Shown here one piece after another: positions 1 to 7,783 of a stretch of 64,000 nucleotides of DNA. The stretch lies in assembly GCA_040219275.1 (NCBI GenBank), contig JAVJSU010000038.1:1-64000 (forward strand), given 5' to 3'. This stretch comes from JAVJSU01 sp040219275 (lineage in GTDB: Bacteria; Chloroflexota; Anaerolineae; Aggregatilineales; Phototrophicaceae). The translations under genes were made by a program, and so were the position numbers. Every line of letters starts with the position of its first letter. The stretch's first letter is position 1. The notes below the pieces were generated by a model. The model was given only the letters and a program-made list of their open reading frames with translations. It ran no database searches and was not told the DNA's origin.

Positions 1-9
1 ATGATTTTC

Positions 10-116
10 AAAACCCCACTGAAGTGGGCTGTTTTCACAAATGTACGGGAAGAATAGCCTGCTTCAGCAGGGTTTTATACTAGCGTAGCCAATGGGTTTC
101 AGCCATTGGCGGCACT
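10..116 (+). repeat. BIME-like element of three short hairpins, copy A
   Basis: Three palindromes lie in a row: CCCACTGAAGTGGG (15-28), CCTGCTTCAGCAGG (58-71), and an 8-bp stem GCCAATGG/CCATTGGC (88-110). The first two have complementary TGAA and TTCA loops, like opposed REP units. The same three hairpins in the same order occur in inverted orientation at 16442-16547, with similar spacer lengths. It lies outside any gene. A mobile REP-like family is inferred; no RAYT transposase is in the window. Confidence 0.8.
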
Positions 117-128
117 TTGCAACAGAGC

Positions 129-217
129 AGCTAAGAGCCAAGAGCTTCTGATATTCAAGGTCTTTTGCCGCAAAACGACTGTCATTCATGATCGTTTGCT
201 TATCCAGAACTGATGTT
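129..217 (-). repeat. Dispersed intergenic repeat, inverted copy of 3541-3615
   Basis: Read on the minus strand this matches 3541-3615 nearly base for base, sharing CAGTTCTGGATAA, ATGACAGTCGTTTTGCG and CCTTGAATAT in order. This copy has about 15 extra bases after TTCTGGATAA. It directly abuts the end of the gene at 224-631, and nothing in it looks coding. Confidence 0.75.
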
Positions 218-223
218 AGTAGA

Positions 224-631
224 TTAAAGCGTTTTGACGAAGCTGATGATTTTTTCGAGATTATCGAGCGCGATTTTCTCTACGAATGCAACCGGTGGTG
301 GCGGTAGAGTCACAGCGCGGATGTGACGCAAGAAGGCTTTACTCTGATTACTGGGCAGGAGCAAGCTGAGTACCATATCGTTGCTCAGGTGAATCAACAC
401 ACCGAATCGAAAGCGATGCTCCATATCGTCAATCCGGCGAATGGCAGAGATGGGGATAATTGCCGGCGGATGACGTTTGCGAACCTGTGGTTGCATAATC
501 ATCCGGCGATCTGTGAGGATCAAATAGAGTGGCGGGACGGTAGAAACCCATTCACCATGTAAGTGGCGGGCAATCTCAACATTAAATTGCCCCTGTAATT
601 TTTCACCGTCTTCCAGAACTTCTTCGGGCAT
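224..631 (-). CDS. Hypothetical protein, possibly PH-like fold
   Basis: A protein of about 135 residues with no recognised family. The centre alternates short beta strands (LYLILTDRRMIM, AIIPISAIRRIDD, RFGVLIHLSND) and the C-terminus has a helix. The phrase LTDRRMI followed by an IPISAI strand recalls bacterial PH or GRAM-like domains, in which 'lTdkRli' is typical; this is only a resemblance. There is no signal peptide or membrane segment. The ATG at 629-631 is preferred to an upstream GTG at 637; neither has a clear ribosome site. It is transcribed divergently from the MOSC gene across a 137-bp AT-rich spacer. Confidence 0.6.
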   Translation of the reverse strand: MPEEVLEDGEKLQGQFNVEIARHLHGEWVSTVPPLYLILTDRRMIMQPQVRKRHPPAIIPISAIRRIDDMEHRFRFGVLIHLSNDMVLSLLLPSNQSKAFLRHIRAVTLPPPPVAFVEKIALDNLEKIISFVKTL

Positions 632-768
632 TAACACAGTTTTATTCTCGTAACTTACGACACTATCTTTATTTTAAGTCATTTTGCGTACAACACACCA
701 GACACAGCCGATTATTATAAAACTATAACCGTTTAAAAACGAAAAACAAACCACAAGGAGCGCTCCCG

Positions 769-1257
769 ATGTTCGCTACAGCACAGATTTTAAGCATTAC
801 CTACAAACCCATGAACGCTACCACTGAAACAGATGGTTTCCTGCGCGTCGCGGTGGAATCTGCCAATCTCATCACAGATTATGGCATCGAGGGGGATCGT
901 AAAGGCGGGCATCCTAAGCGGCAAATCAACCTGATGGGAAAATCCACACTAGACGCACTGACTGCGAAAGGCTATAAAACAGAACCGGGGGCGATGGGTG
1001 AGCAAATGATCGTCAGTGGCATTGAGGTTGATGATCTACCTGTCGGTACAGTGATTCAGTTGGGACACAGTGCCCGCGTAGAAGTCACACAACATCGTGC
1101 AGGCTGTCCAAAATTTGAAACCACACAGAACTGTTCCACACAGGAAGCTGTCGGTCAGATGGGTGTGATGGTTCGGGTACTGAGTGACGGTCAGGTGCAT
1201 CTTAGCGACCCCGTAAAAATTATGAACACAATAGACGAGATCATGGAGCTTGCATAA
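769..1257 (+). CDS. MOSC domain protein
   Basis: A 162-residue stand-alone MOSC domain, the module found at the C-terminus of molybdenum cofactor sulfurases and in YiiM-type proteins. Visible marks are GIEGDRKGGHPKRQINLM (residues 39-56), GAMGEQMIVSG (74-84) and the conserved cysteine C113 in HRAGCPKFE. MOSC proteins act on Moco or transfer sulfur or N-hydroxylated substrates; the substrate here is unknown. AAGGAG lies about 8 bases before the ATG. It is followed after 2 bp by a small acidic Nfu_N-like gene, suggesting co-translation and a shared link to sulfur or cofactor chemistry. Confidence 0.85.
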   Translation: MFATAQILSITYKPMNATTETDGFLRVAVESANLITDYGIEGDRKGGHPKRQINLMGKSTLDALTAKGYKTEPGAMGEQMIVSGIEVDDLPVGTVIQLGHSARVEVTQHRAGCPKFETTQNCSTQEAVGQMGVMVRVLSDGQVHLSDPVKIMNTIDEIMELA

Positions 1258-1259
1258 CG

Positions 1260-1541
1260 ATGTCAGAATATGTCACTGTGGAAACCGAACGTACCAACAA
1301 ACCTGATGTCATCAACATCATTGTCAATCAGACGCTAACCACCGATGACGAAGAAGTTTACGAAAATGCCGAAGAAGGCGATGAAGGGTCAACCCTCGCG
1401 CAAGCCCTGTTCATCGCGGTGGAAGGCATCCGTGCGCTGACCATCACCGAAGACACACTGACCATCACGCGTGATCCTGATGTCACATGGGAAGATTTGG
1501 TCGACGAAGTGCGTGATGTCCTGCGGGATTTCTTTCTTTAG
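1260..1541 (+). CDS. Small acidic protein resembling the Nfu/NifU N-terminal domain
   Basis: A 93-residue protein whose second half (GSTLAQALFIAVEGIRALTI, then EDTLTITRDPDVTWEDL) follows the Nfu_N pattern 'sPLA..LF.i.GV..v....d.ItVtk....W..l'. Nfu proteins are Fe-S cluster scaffolds or carriers, but cluster binding resides in a separate CxxC domain that is absent here, as are all cysteines. The N-terminal third is strongly acidic (TDDEEVYENAEEGDEG). It starts 2 bp after the MOSC stop codon. The family call is by pattern only; an accessory role in sulfur chemistry is inferred from the neighbour. Confidence 0.55.
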   Translation: MSEYVTVETERTNKPDVINIIVNQTLTTDDEEVYENAEEGDEGSTLAQALFIAVEGIRALTITEDTLTITRDPDVTWEDLVDEVRDVLRDFFL

Positions 1542-1587
1542 ACACAAATATTTTTCATCAATAAATTTTTTGCCATGAAGTTCAAAC

Positions 1588-1608
1588 GGGCGCAAAATTA
1601 CTGCGCCC
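1588..1608. terminator. Convergent hairpin between Nfu_N-like and PhyH genes
   Basis: GGGCGCA and TGCGCCC form a 7-bp stem with a 7-nt loop in the 93-bp gap between two convergent genes. There is no good U-tract on either strand, so terminator function is inferred from position. Confidence 0.45.
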
Positions 1609-1634
1609 TATGAGAGACAATTCCCCGCTAAACT

Positions 1635-2561
1635 CTACACGTCCAGCTTCTTCAACGCGTCGCCCGCGCTACACCATGACCCGTTCATGTGGACTTCGTG
1701 CGCGATCTTGAGTTCGATCTCGTCGTCATTGCTTGCTTCCGGTTTGAACTGCGCGTCGACATGCCATTCAAATTGGGCAGAGTCCGGGAAGGCTTCTTGA
1801 TAGCGGCGCAGGGCAATCGGCAACAGGCGCATCCGGCGATCAATCCATGTTTCATCCCACGGACCATCGTCGATAATTTCTTCGGCGGCGCGGAATTCAT
1901 AATAGAGTGTCCGGCGGAGCGCATTGCCCTGCGTGCGCTCTGAGCCATGCACCACCATCACATCATGGAGTAAGACATCACCGGCATTTACCTCGACTGT
2001 AATCGCGTCAGGATGATCCCACCCGTACTGATCGGCAATCGCGCAGACATCATGCGCCTGCACGTTCGTCCCCGGAATGACGCGCAATGCGCCCGCACCG
2101 GAACGCGAGTCATCCAGATAGAGGTCATAATTGAAAATGCGATGCTTGCGCGGATGCACTGCGTCCTGATGCCAGGGTACGGGTGCGCCATCGCCCTCTT
2201 GCTTGAAAACCAGCGATTCGTAAGTCGGCACGAAGTTCCGCCCGCACATGCTTTCCGCCACGCCCAGCACATAGGGACTGCCGAGCAATTCCAGCGAAGC
2301 CGCTTCGCCTTTGTTATGCACATAATCCACGCGCCAGAACACATCCTTATCCTCACGTCGGGCGAATTTGTAATCGACTGAGCGCGGATCATCCGGCGAC
2401 GCATTCGCACCGTTCGCCATCCATATCTCGCTGGCACGTTGCAGGCGCGTCAGCAGGGCTTCCGGTATCCAATTTTTGAGCAACACATAGCCGTGTGTAT
2501 CAAAAAATTCGAGCTGTTCGCCCGTCAGATGATATTGGCTTTCGGCGGTTACAATCGACAT
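1635..2561 (-). CDS. Phytanoyl-CoA dioxygenase (PhyH) family protein
   Basis: About 308 residues; a cytosolic non-haem Fe(II)/2-oxoglutarate-dependent oxygenase. The iron triad is visible as WHQDAVHP (His and Asp) and the distal His in VMVVHGSE, followed by RRTLYYEFR, whose arginine would bind 2-oxoglutarate. LLKNWIPEALL near the N-terminus is typical of PhyH proteins. The ATG at 2559-2561 is chosen over a GTG 18 bases upstream because GGGAAG lies about 10 bases before it. The substrate is unknown. A divergent AraC regulator with a cupin sensor starts 113 bp away and is the obvious candidate controller. Confidence 0.88.
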   Translation of the reverse strand: MSIVTAESQYHLTGEQLEFFDTHGYVLLKNWIPEALLTRLQRASEIWMANGANASPDDPRSVDYKFARREDKDVFWRVDYVHNKGEAASLELLGSPYVLGVAESMCGRNFVPTYESLVFKQEGDGAPVPWHQDAVHPRKHRIFNYDLYLDDSRSGAGALRVIPGTNVQAHDVCAIADQYGWDHPDAITVEVNAGDVLLHDVMVVHGSERTQGNALRRTLYYEFRAAEEIIDDGPWDETWIDRRMRLLPIALRRYQEAFPDSAQFEWHVDAQFKPEASNDDEIELKIAHEVHMNGSWCSAGDALKKLDV

Positions 2562-2674
2562 GATGGTTTTTCTTCCCACTGATCACTTCAAACTTATTAC
2601 TTCCCTCCATCCTAATCCTCTTTTGTAGTAAAATCTTCCTAAATACCGCCAATTATTCTTGAATCCTAACTTTT

Positions 2675-3490
2675 ATGACGAACTTTAGTGATCTCGGCTT
2701 TGACTGCTGGTACGGCGAGCCGTCGCTCATGAACACGCCACACCGCCACAACGAAGTGGAAATCAACTTTGTGGAACAGGGCGCGATGCACTATTGGCTG
2801 GGCGAGGGGTCTATCGAACTACCCCGGCAAACACTGGTGATTTTCTGGGCGACCATCCCGCATCAACTGATTTACACTGAACCAGAAACCCGCTTTTATT
2901 GGGTGACGATTCCGCTGAACTGGTTTTTGCGCTGGCGACTTCCTCCCCTGCTAACAGATTCCGTTTTGAATGGTGCGTGGCTGTTTGATAACTCCCCTGA
3001 TAATCGCGTGTTGGACGCAACGTTATTCCCGCGCTGGCGTGATGACTTCGCCTCACAGGAAAGCGATCATCAAGCGGTAATGCTGATGGAAATTGAGGCA
3101 CGACTGGCACGGCTGGCATTATCCGTCGGCGCGGTGAGCACACAGAAGAACACAATGAGCAACAGCCATGCGGAAGCGATGAGTGCGTGGATCGCCGGGC
3201 ATTATCAGGAAGCCATTGGCGTTGATGACATCGCGCAGTCCGTCGGGTTGCATCCCAATTACGCCATGCGGATTTTCCGGCAAGCCTTCGGGCGCAGTAT
3301 GGGCGACGTACTTACCCAACATCGGCTGGCACATGCCCAACGGTTACTCGTCACCACGCAAGAAAGTGTGCTAGAGATTGCGCTCGCGGTGGGATTTGGC
3401 TCACTCAGCCGATTTTATGCAGTCTTTAAGGCGCGGTGCGGGCAATCACCGAAAGCCTATCGTGAAAAAATGGGCATCTTGCCGGAATGA
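2675..3490 (+). CDS. AraC family transcriptional regulator
   Basis: 271 residues. The N-terminal half is a cupin-like sensor (TPHRHNEVEINFVEQG, with histidines as in sugar-sensing AraC proteins). The C-terminal 100 residues hold two helix-turn-helix motifs: IGVDDIAQSVGLHPNYAMRI and VLEIALAVGFGSLSRFYAVF, ending in the usual GQSPKAYR. It is divergent from the PhyH dioxygenase gene, so autoregulation and control of that gene are likely; this is inferred from layout. The ligand is unknown. Confidence 0.9.
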   Translation: MTNFSDLGFDCWYGEPSLMNTPHRHNEVEINFVEQGAMHYWLGEGSIELPRQTLVIFWATIPHQLIYTEPETRFYWVTIPLNWFLRWRLPPLLTDSVLNGAWLFDNSPDNRVLDATLFPRWRDDFASQESDHQAVMLMEIEARLARLALSVGAVSTQKNTMSNSHAEAMSAWIAGHYQEAIGVDDIAQSVGLHPNYAMRIFRQAFGRSMGDVLTQHRLAHAQRLLVTTQESVLEIALAVGFGSLSRFYAVFKARCGQSPKAYREKMGILPE

Positions 3491-3540
3491 CTGTGGATTC
3501 GTCCAATAAGTCGTTAAAATAGCGGGGTTGATAGGTTCAA

Positions 3541-3685
3541 CAACGTCAGTTCTGGATAATGACAGTCGTTTTGCGACAAAACACCTTGAATATTGGATGC
3601 TCTTGGTTCTTAGCTTTTAGCAAAAGCCTTGTTTTTCAAACTAAAAGCCAAAAGCTAACGGCTAAAAGCTATTTTTCACAAATGT
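3541..3685 (+). repeat. Dispersed repeat plus 'ctaaaagc' degenerate repeats
   Basis: 3541-3615 is the inverted partner of 129-217. It runs into low-complexity repeats of the type CTAAAAGCCAAAAGCTAA and GGCTAAAAGCTAT (3641-3671), seen again at 32889-32916. TTTCACAAATGT at 3674-3685 also recurs at 33-44 inside copy A of the BIME-like element. The whole 264-bp gap between the AraC gene and allantoinase is made of this material plus an untyped leader. Confidence 0.7.
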
Positions 3686-3754
3686 TCACCGTAATCAGAA
3701 TTCAGGTTAATACACCGATTTCGCTATCAAACACGAAGTATACAGAGAAACGCC

Positions 3755-5053
3755 ATGACTGATCTCATTATTCGCAACGCCCGCGTGGTGGATGCCACCC
3801 GTGATGACCTCGCCGATGTCGCCGTGCAGAGCGGCAAAATCATCGACATTTCGCCGAACATCCCGCTCAACATCGCCAACGAATTTGATGCGCAGGGACA
3901 GGTATTATTCCCCGGTGGCATTGATCCGCACGTACATTTTAACGAGCCGGGACGCACCGATTGGGAAGGCTTTATCACCGGCACTAAGGCACTCGCTAAA
4001 GGCGGCATGACCGGCTTCTTCGACATGCCCTTGAACTCCACTCCACCGACTACCACCGTCGACGATTTCAACGCCAAACAGCATCTGGCAGAGGCGCATT
4101 CGCTGGTAAATTGTTATTTGTGGGGAGGGTTGATTCCGGGCAATCTCGATTACCTCAAGCCACTCGCGGATCGTGGTGTGATCGGCTTTAAGGCGTTTAT
4201 GTCCAACAGTGGCATGGCGGATTTTCCCGCAGTTGATGATTACACGCTCTATCGCGGCATGGAAATCATCGCGGAAACGGGCAAAATCCTCGCCGTTCAT
4301 GCAGAAAATGACGGCATCACGGGCGGATTAGCGAAAGACGCACAACGCGCCGGAAAAATCAGCGCACGGGATTATCTGGAGTCGCGTCCGGCAATCGCGG
4401 AGCAAGAAGCCATCTCACGGGCAATCCTGATGGCAGAAGCGACAGGCTGTAAATTACATATCGTGCATGTGAGTTCGGCGCGGGGTGTGGAAATGGTGAT
4501 GGGCGCACAGGCGCGGGGCGTGGATGTAACCTGCGAAACCTGCCCCCATTATCTGGTGCTGACCGATGAAGACGTGATTCGTCTCGGCGCGTCGGCAAAA
4601 TGCGCCCCACCGATCCGCGATGCGGAGGAACAGGCGGCACTCTGGGAACTTGTGATGAGTGGCGACCTGCCGATCATCGCGTCGGATCATTCGCCCGCGC
4701 CGCCGGATATCAAAACAGGCGACGACTTTTTCGCCATTTGGGGCGGGATTTCCTCATGCCAATCCACCCTTTCATTGCTCCTGACGTTCGGGCATCATCA
4801 ACTGGGCATGAGTCTTCAGCAAATCACCGCCGTGACTTCGACCAATACTGCGAATCGCTTCGGCTTGGAGCACAAAGGCAAGCTGATCGAAGGCGCAGAC
4901 GCGGATATGACGCTGGTTGATATTCACGCAAGCTACACACTCACGGCGGACGATCTCGAATATCGACACAAAATCAGCCCGTATATCGGCATGACTCTAC
5001 GCGGACAAGTGAATCATACATGGGTAGGAGGGGAACACGTTTATGGCGGATAA
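3755..5053 (+). CDS. allB: Allantoinase (cyclic amidohydrolase)
   Basis: 432 residues, full length for the family. Opens the hydantoin ring of allantoin to give allantoate. Dinuclear metal ligands are visible: H59 and H61 in DPHVHFNEPG, K146 in GFKAFMSNSG (the carboxylated lysine), H182 in AVHAEN, H238 in HIVHVSS and D311 in ASDHSP. MPLNSTPPT and KAFMSNSG are more typical of allantoinases than of dihydroorotases. The last 11 bases overlap the 5-hydroxyisourate hydrolase gene, and this ureide neighbour supports the call. No uricase, OHCU decarboxylase or allantoate hydrolase is in the window. Confidence 0.88.
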   Translation: MTDLIIRNARVVDATRDDLADVAVQSGKIIDISPNIPLNIANEFDAQGQVLFPGGIDPHVHFNEPGRTDWEGFITGTKALAKGGMTGFFDMPLNSTPPTTTVDDFNAKQHLAEAHSLVNCYLWGGLIPGNLDYLKPLADRGVIGFKAFMSNSGMADFPAVDDYTLYRGMEIIAETGKILAVHAENDGITGGLAKDAQRAGKISARDYLESRPAIAEQEAISRAILMAEATGCKLHIVHVSSARGVEMVMGAQARGVDVTCETCPHYLVLTDEDVIRLGASAKCAPPIRDAEEQAALWELVMSGDLPIIASDHSPAPPDIKTGDDFFAIWGGISSCQSTLSLLLTFGHHQLGMSLQQITAVTSTNTANRFGLEHKGKLIEGADADMTLVDIHASYTLTADDLEYRHKISPYIGMTLRGQVNHTWVGGEHVYGG

Positions 5054-5402
5054 AGGCAAGCTGACAACACACGTACTCGACATTTATCACGGCAAGCCCG
5101 CGGCGGGCATGACGATTGATCTGTTGCGCGTGGATGATGCGCGTGTTCATCTCTTGACCGTCCACACCAACGCCGATGGACGCTGTGACGCACCGTTGCT
5201 GGAAAATCATGCGTTTCAAGAAGGCGACTATGAGTTGAATTTTCATGTCCGCCCGTATTTTGAGCAATTTAAAGGCGAGCCTGTGGAGTCACCATTTCTG
5301 AACATCGTGCCGATCCGGTTTACCGTCTATGATGCCACTCAGCATTATCATGTGCCGTTGCTGATTTCGCCGTGGGCGTATCAAACCTATCGCGGTAGTT
5401 GA
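5043..5402 (+). CDS. uraH: 5-hydroxyisourate hydrolase (transthyretin-like)
   Basis: 119 residues, the normal size. Hydrolyses 5-hydroxyisourate to OHCU in urate breakdown. The catalytic signature is complete: H10 in LTTHVLD, HVRPYF and HYHVPLLISP in the middle, and the C-terminal YRGS tetrapeptide that separates this enzyme from transthyretin. The ATG overlaps the end of allantoinase by 11 bp, with a strong AGGAGGGG upstream, so the two are translationally coupled. Confidence 0.93.
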   Translation: MADKGKLTTHVLDIYHGKPAAGMTIDLLRVDDARVHLLTVHTNADGRCDAPLLENHAFQEGDYELNFHVRPYFEQFKGEPVESPFLNIVPIRFTVYDATQHYHVPLLISPWAYQTYRGS

Positions 5403-6214
5403 CCATCGTCACCCATCTAATCACATCCCTACGCCGACTCCCGCCAATTATCTTGATCGGTGGGTTGATTTTTGCATTCCTGCTGATCCTCCTGTTGCCC
5501 TCTTATTTTTATCGCGCCTTGATCGTGCTTTCGCCTCCATTGATCGGCTTTGTAGGCATCGGACTACTACTAGAAGAAGACGCGTTTGACGATGAGAAGG
5601 CGTTGTTTTCTGGCATTTTGAGCCTCTCTTTAACGATTACAGCAGTCTTTTTGCTTGTGCATTTTGCCCTTCTGCTGTTCGGCAATGGCTTATTCGGCTT
5701 TCGTGGGATTTTGACAACCCTGTTCGGCATGATCTTCGGAGTGACATTGCCCGCATATATCGGTGGCATGATTGCTTATGTGCTCCTGCCGGAACGCTGG
5801 ACAATCCAATCAGGCGGGATCGGATTAGGGGTGGCGGTCATGGCGATAATGCTGGGTGCGCTGACCCATTTTAGCCCATTCACCGGACTGATATTTTTGC
5901 TCCCGCCACTGGTCACGGTGAGCGCAATCGCATGGACATTCAGGCGAAATCCGGCAAAAGAATCGGCACAATTGTTGCGTGGTGGGCTGATCGCCGGAGC
6001 ACTCACAGGTATCATCGTCTGCGCCGCTTTCAGCATCACGGTGCGCCTAATCCTTTGCTTTGGTGCGCCCACCTGTGCGGATCAATTGGGCATTGCAGGA
6101 CTCCTCTTTTTGTATGGTATTGCTGTGGCAAATTTAGCGGTCATTACCGTTGTTCATTGGCTGGTCGGTTCGCTCACCGTGTTTGCATTGCACCGCTTTT
6201 CACCGCGCGATTGA
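5399..6214 (+). CDS. Hypothetical integral membrane protein
   Basis: 271 residues with about seven hydrophobic segments (for example PPIILIGGLIFAFLLILLLP near the N-terminus). It starts at TTG within the stop region of uraH (TTGA overlap), so it is the third gene of the ureide operon. No transporter family is recognised and there are no substrate motifs. Position suggests a link to ureide handling, but its length and lack of motifs do not match the usual allantoin or xanthine permeases. Confidence 0.7.
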   Translation: MTIVTHLITSLRRLPPIILIGGLIFAFLLILLLPSYFYRALIVLSPPLIGFVGIGLLLEEDAFDDEKALFSGILSLSLTITAVFLLVHFALLLFGNGLFGFRGILTTLFGMIFGVTLPAYIGGMIAYVLLPERWTIQSGGIGLGVAVMAIMLGALTHFSPFTGLIFLLPPLVTVSAIAWTFRRNPAKESAQLLRGGLIAGALTGIIVCAAFSITVRLILCFGAPTCADQLGIAGLLFLYGIAVANLAVITVVHWLVGSLTVFALHRFSPRD

Positions 6215-6398
6215 TTGTGAGACCTGCACAAATCCACCGCCTGACCGAAATTCAAGAGCATCGTGCAAACCATCTCAACTTTAATTTTTACGGATTTTGA
6301 GGAAATATGCGCCGTTTTATAGTGTATAATATGCACAAATAAACTTGGGCATTAAATACAAGTGAAAACATCATTTCTTCGAAACATGGAGGTTAGCG

Positions 6399-7634
6399 AT
6401 GGTCGCGGTAAACCAGCAAGATCGGACAACGTTACAGACACAAGACTACATTGCGCTAGAAGATCAATATGGCGCGCACAATTATCACCCGCTGGATGTC
6501 GTACTTGAACGTGGCGAGGACATCTGGGTATGGGACGTAGAAGGCAATCGCTATCTTGATTTTATGAGTGCCTATTCAGCGGTCAATCAGGGACACGCCC
6601 ACCCGCGCATTTTACAGGCGATGGTCGAACAGGCGGCACGTCTGCCCCTGACTTCACGCGCCTTTCGCAATACAGAACTGCCCCGCTTAGCAAAACAACT
6701 ATGTGAATTACTCGGCTATGACAAAATGCTCCCCATGAACAGTGGCGCGGAAGCCGTAGAAACCGCCATTAAGATGACGCGCAAATGGGGCTATAAAGTG
6801 AAGGGCGTTGCAGAAGGCAAGGCGGAAATCATCATCGCAAAAGGCAATTTCGCCGGACGCACCACAACGATTATCGGCTTTTCTAGCGAAGACCAATACC
6901 GCGATGGCTTCGGTCCGTTCACGCCGGGATTCGTCAGTGTGCCCTATGGCGATGCAGAGGCACTGGAAAACGCCATTACACCGAACACCGTCTCGTTCAT
7001 CGTGGAGCCAATTCAAGGTGAAGCGGGGATCGTCCTGCCACCCGACGGCTATTTGAAGCAAGTACGCGATATTTGCACCCGTCATAATGTGTTGCTGGTC
7101 AGCGATGAAGTGCAGACCGGCTTAGGGCGCACCGGACGTTTGCTGGCATCGGATTGGGAAGATGTGCGGGCAGATGTGGTCACGCTCGGCAAGGCGCTTT
7201 CCGGTGGATTTTATCCGGTATCGGCAGTGCTGGCAGATGACGACGTGATGGGCGTGTTCAATCCCGGCGATCATGGCTCGACCTTCGGCGGTAATCCATT
7301 GGGCGCGGCAATCGCTCAGGCGGCGCTCTCGGTCTTGATCGACGAAAACTTAACCGAAAACGCGCTCGAAATGGGCGAGTATTTGCTTGCCCGTATGCGC
7401 GAGATTGATAGCCCGCACATTAAAGAAATTCGTGGACGTGGCTTGTTCATTGGCATTGAACTGAAGGCGGAAGCCGGCGGTGCGCGTCGCTTCTGTGAGG
7501 CACTTCAACGTGAGGGCATCCTCTCCAAAGAAACACATGAAACTGTGATTCGCTTCGCCCCACCGTTGACCATCACCCGTGCAGATATTGATTGGGCGAT
7601 GGAACGCATCGAAAAAGTGCTAACGAGCGAATAA
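6399..7634 (+). CDS. rocD: Ornithine--oxo-acid transaminase
   Basis: 411 residues, a class III PLP aminotransferase converting ornithine plus 2-oxoglutarate to glutamate semialdehyde and glutamate. EDQYGAHNYHPLDVVLERG at residues 21-39 and FMSAYSAVNQGHAHPRI are diagnostic of ornithine aminotransferase rather than acetylornithine or GABA enzymes. The PLP lysine is K265 in TLGKALSGG, with SDEVQTGLGRTG before it. GGAGG precedes the ATG. A TATAAT at 6325-6330 is a possible -10 element. A clear terminator follows at 7672. Confidence 0.93.
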   Translation: MVAVNQQDRTTLQTQDYIALEDQYGAHNYHPLDVVLERGEDIWVWDVEGNRYLDFMSAYSAVNQGHAHPRILQAMVEQAARLPLTSRAFRNTELPRLAKQLCELLGYDKMLPMNSGAEAVETAIKMTRKWGYKVKGVAEGKAEIIIAKGNFAGRTTTIIGFSSEDQYRDGFGPFTPGFVSVPYGDAEALENAITPNTVSFIVEPIQGEAGIVLPPDGYLKQVRDICTRHNVLLVSDEVQTGLGRTGRLLASDWEDVRADVVTLGKALSGGFYPVSAVLADDDVMGVFNPGDHGSTFGGNPLGAAIAQAALSVLIDENLTENALEMGEYLLARMREIDSPHIKEIRGRGLFIGIELKAEAGGARRFCEALQREGILSKETHETVIRFAPPLTITRADIDWAMERIEKVLTSE

Positions 7635-7671
7635 GTAAGGTTAAGCTCCATCTAACAAACAATTCACCAGA

Positions 7672-7706
7672 AGAGGCGCATCACAACATGCGCCTCTATT
7701 GTTTTC
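7672..7706 (+). terminator. Rho-independent terminator after rocD
   Basis: AGAGGCGCAT and ATGCGCCTCT form a 10-bp stem with a 6-nt loop, followed by ATTGTTTT. Confidence 0.85.
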
Positions 7707-7783
7707 TATCGTAACCGCCAAACCGCCAAGCATGTTATCATTATGGCATCATGTCCTCCAAATAAAGGTGCCGTAAAAGAATT

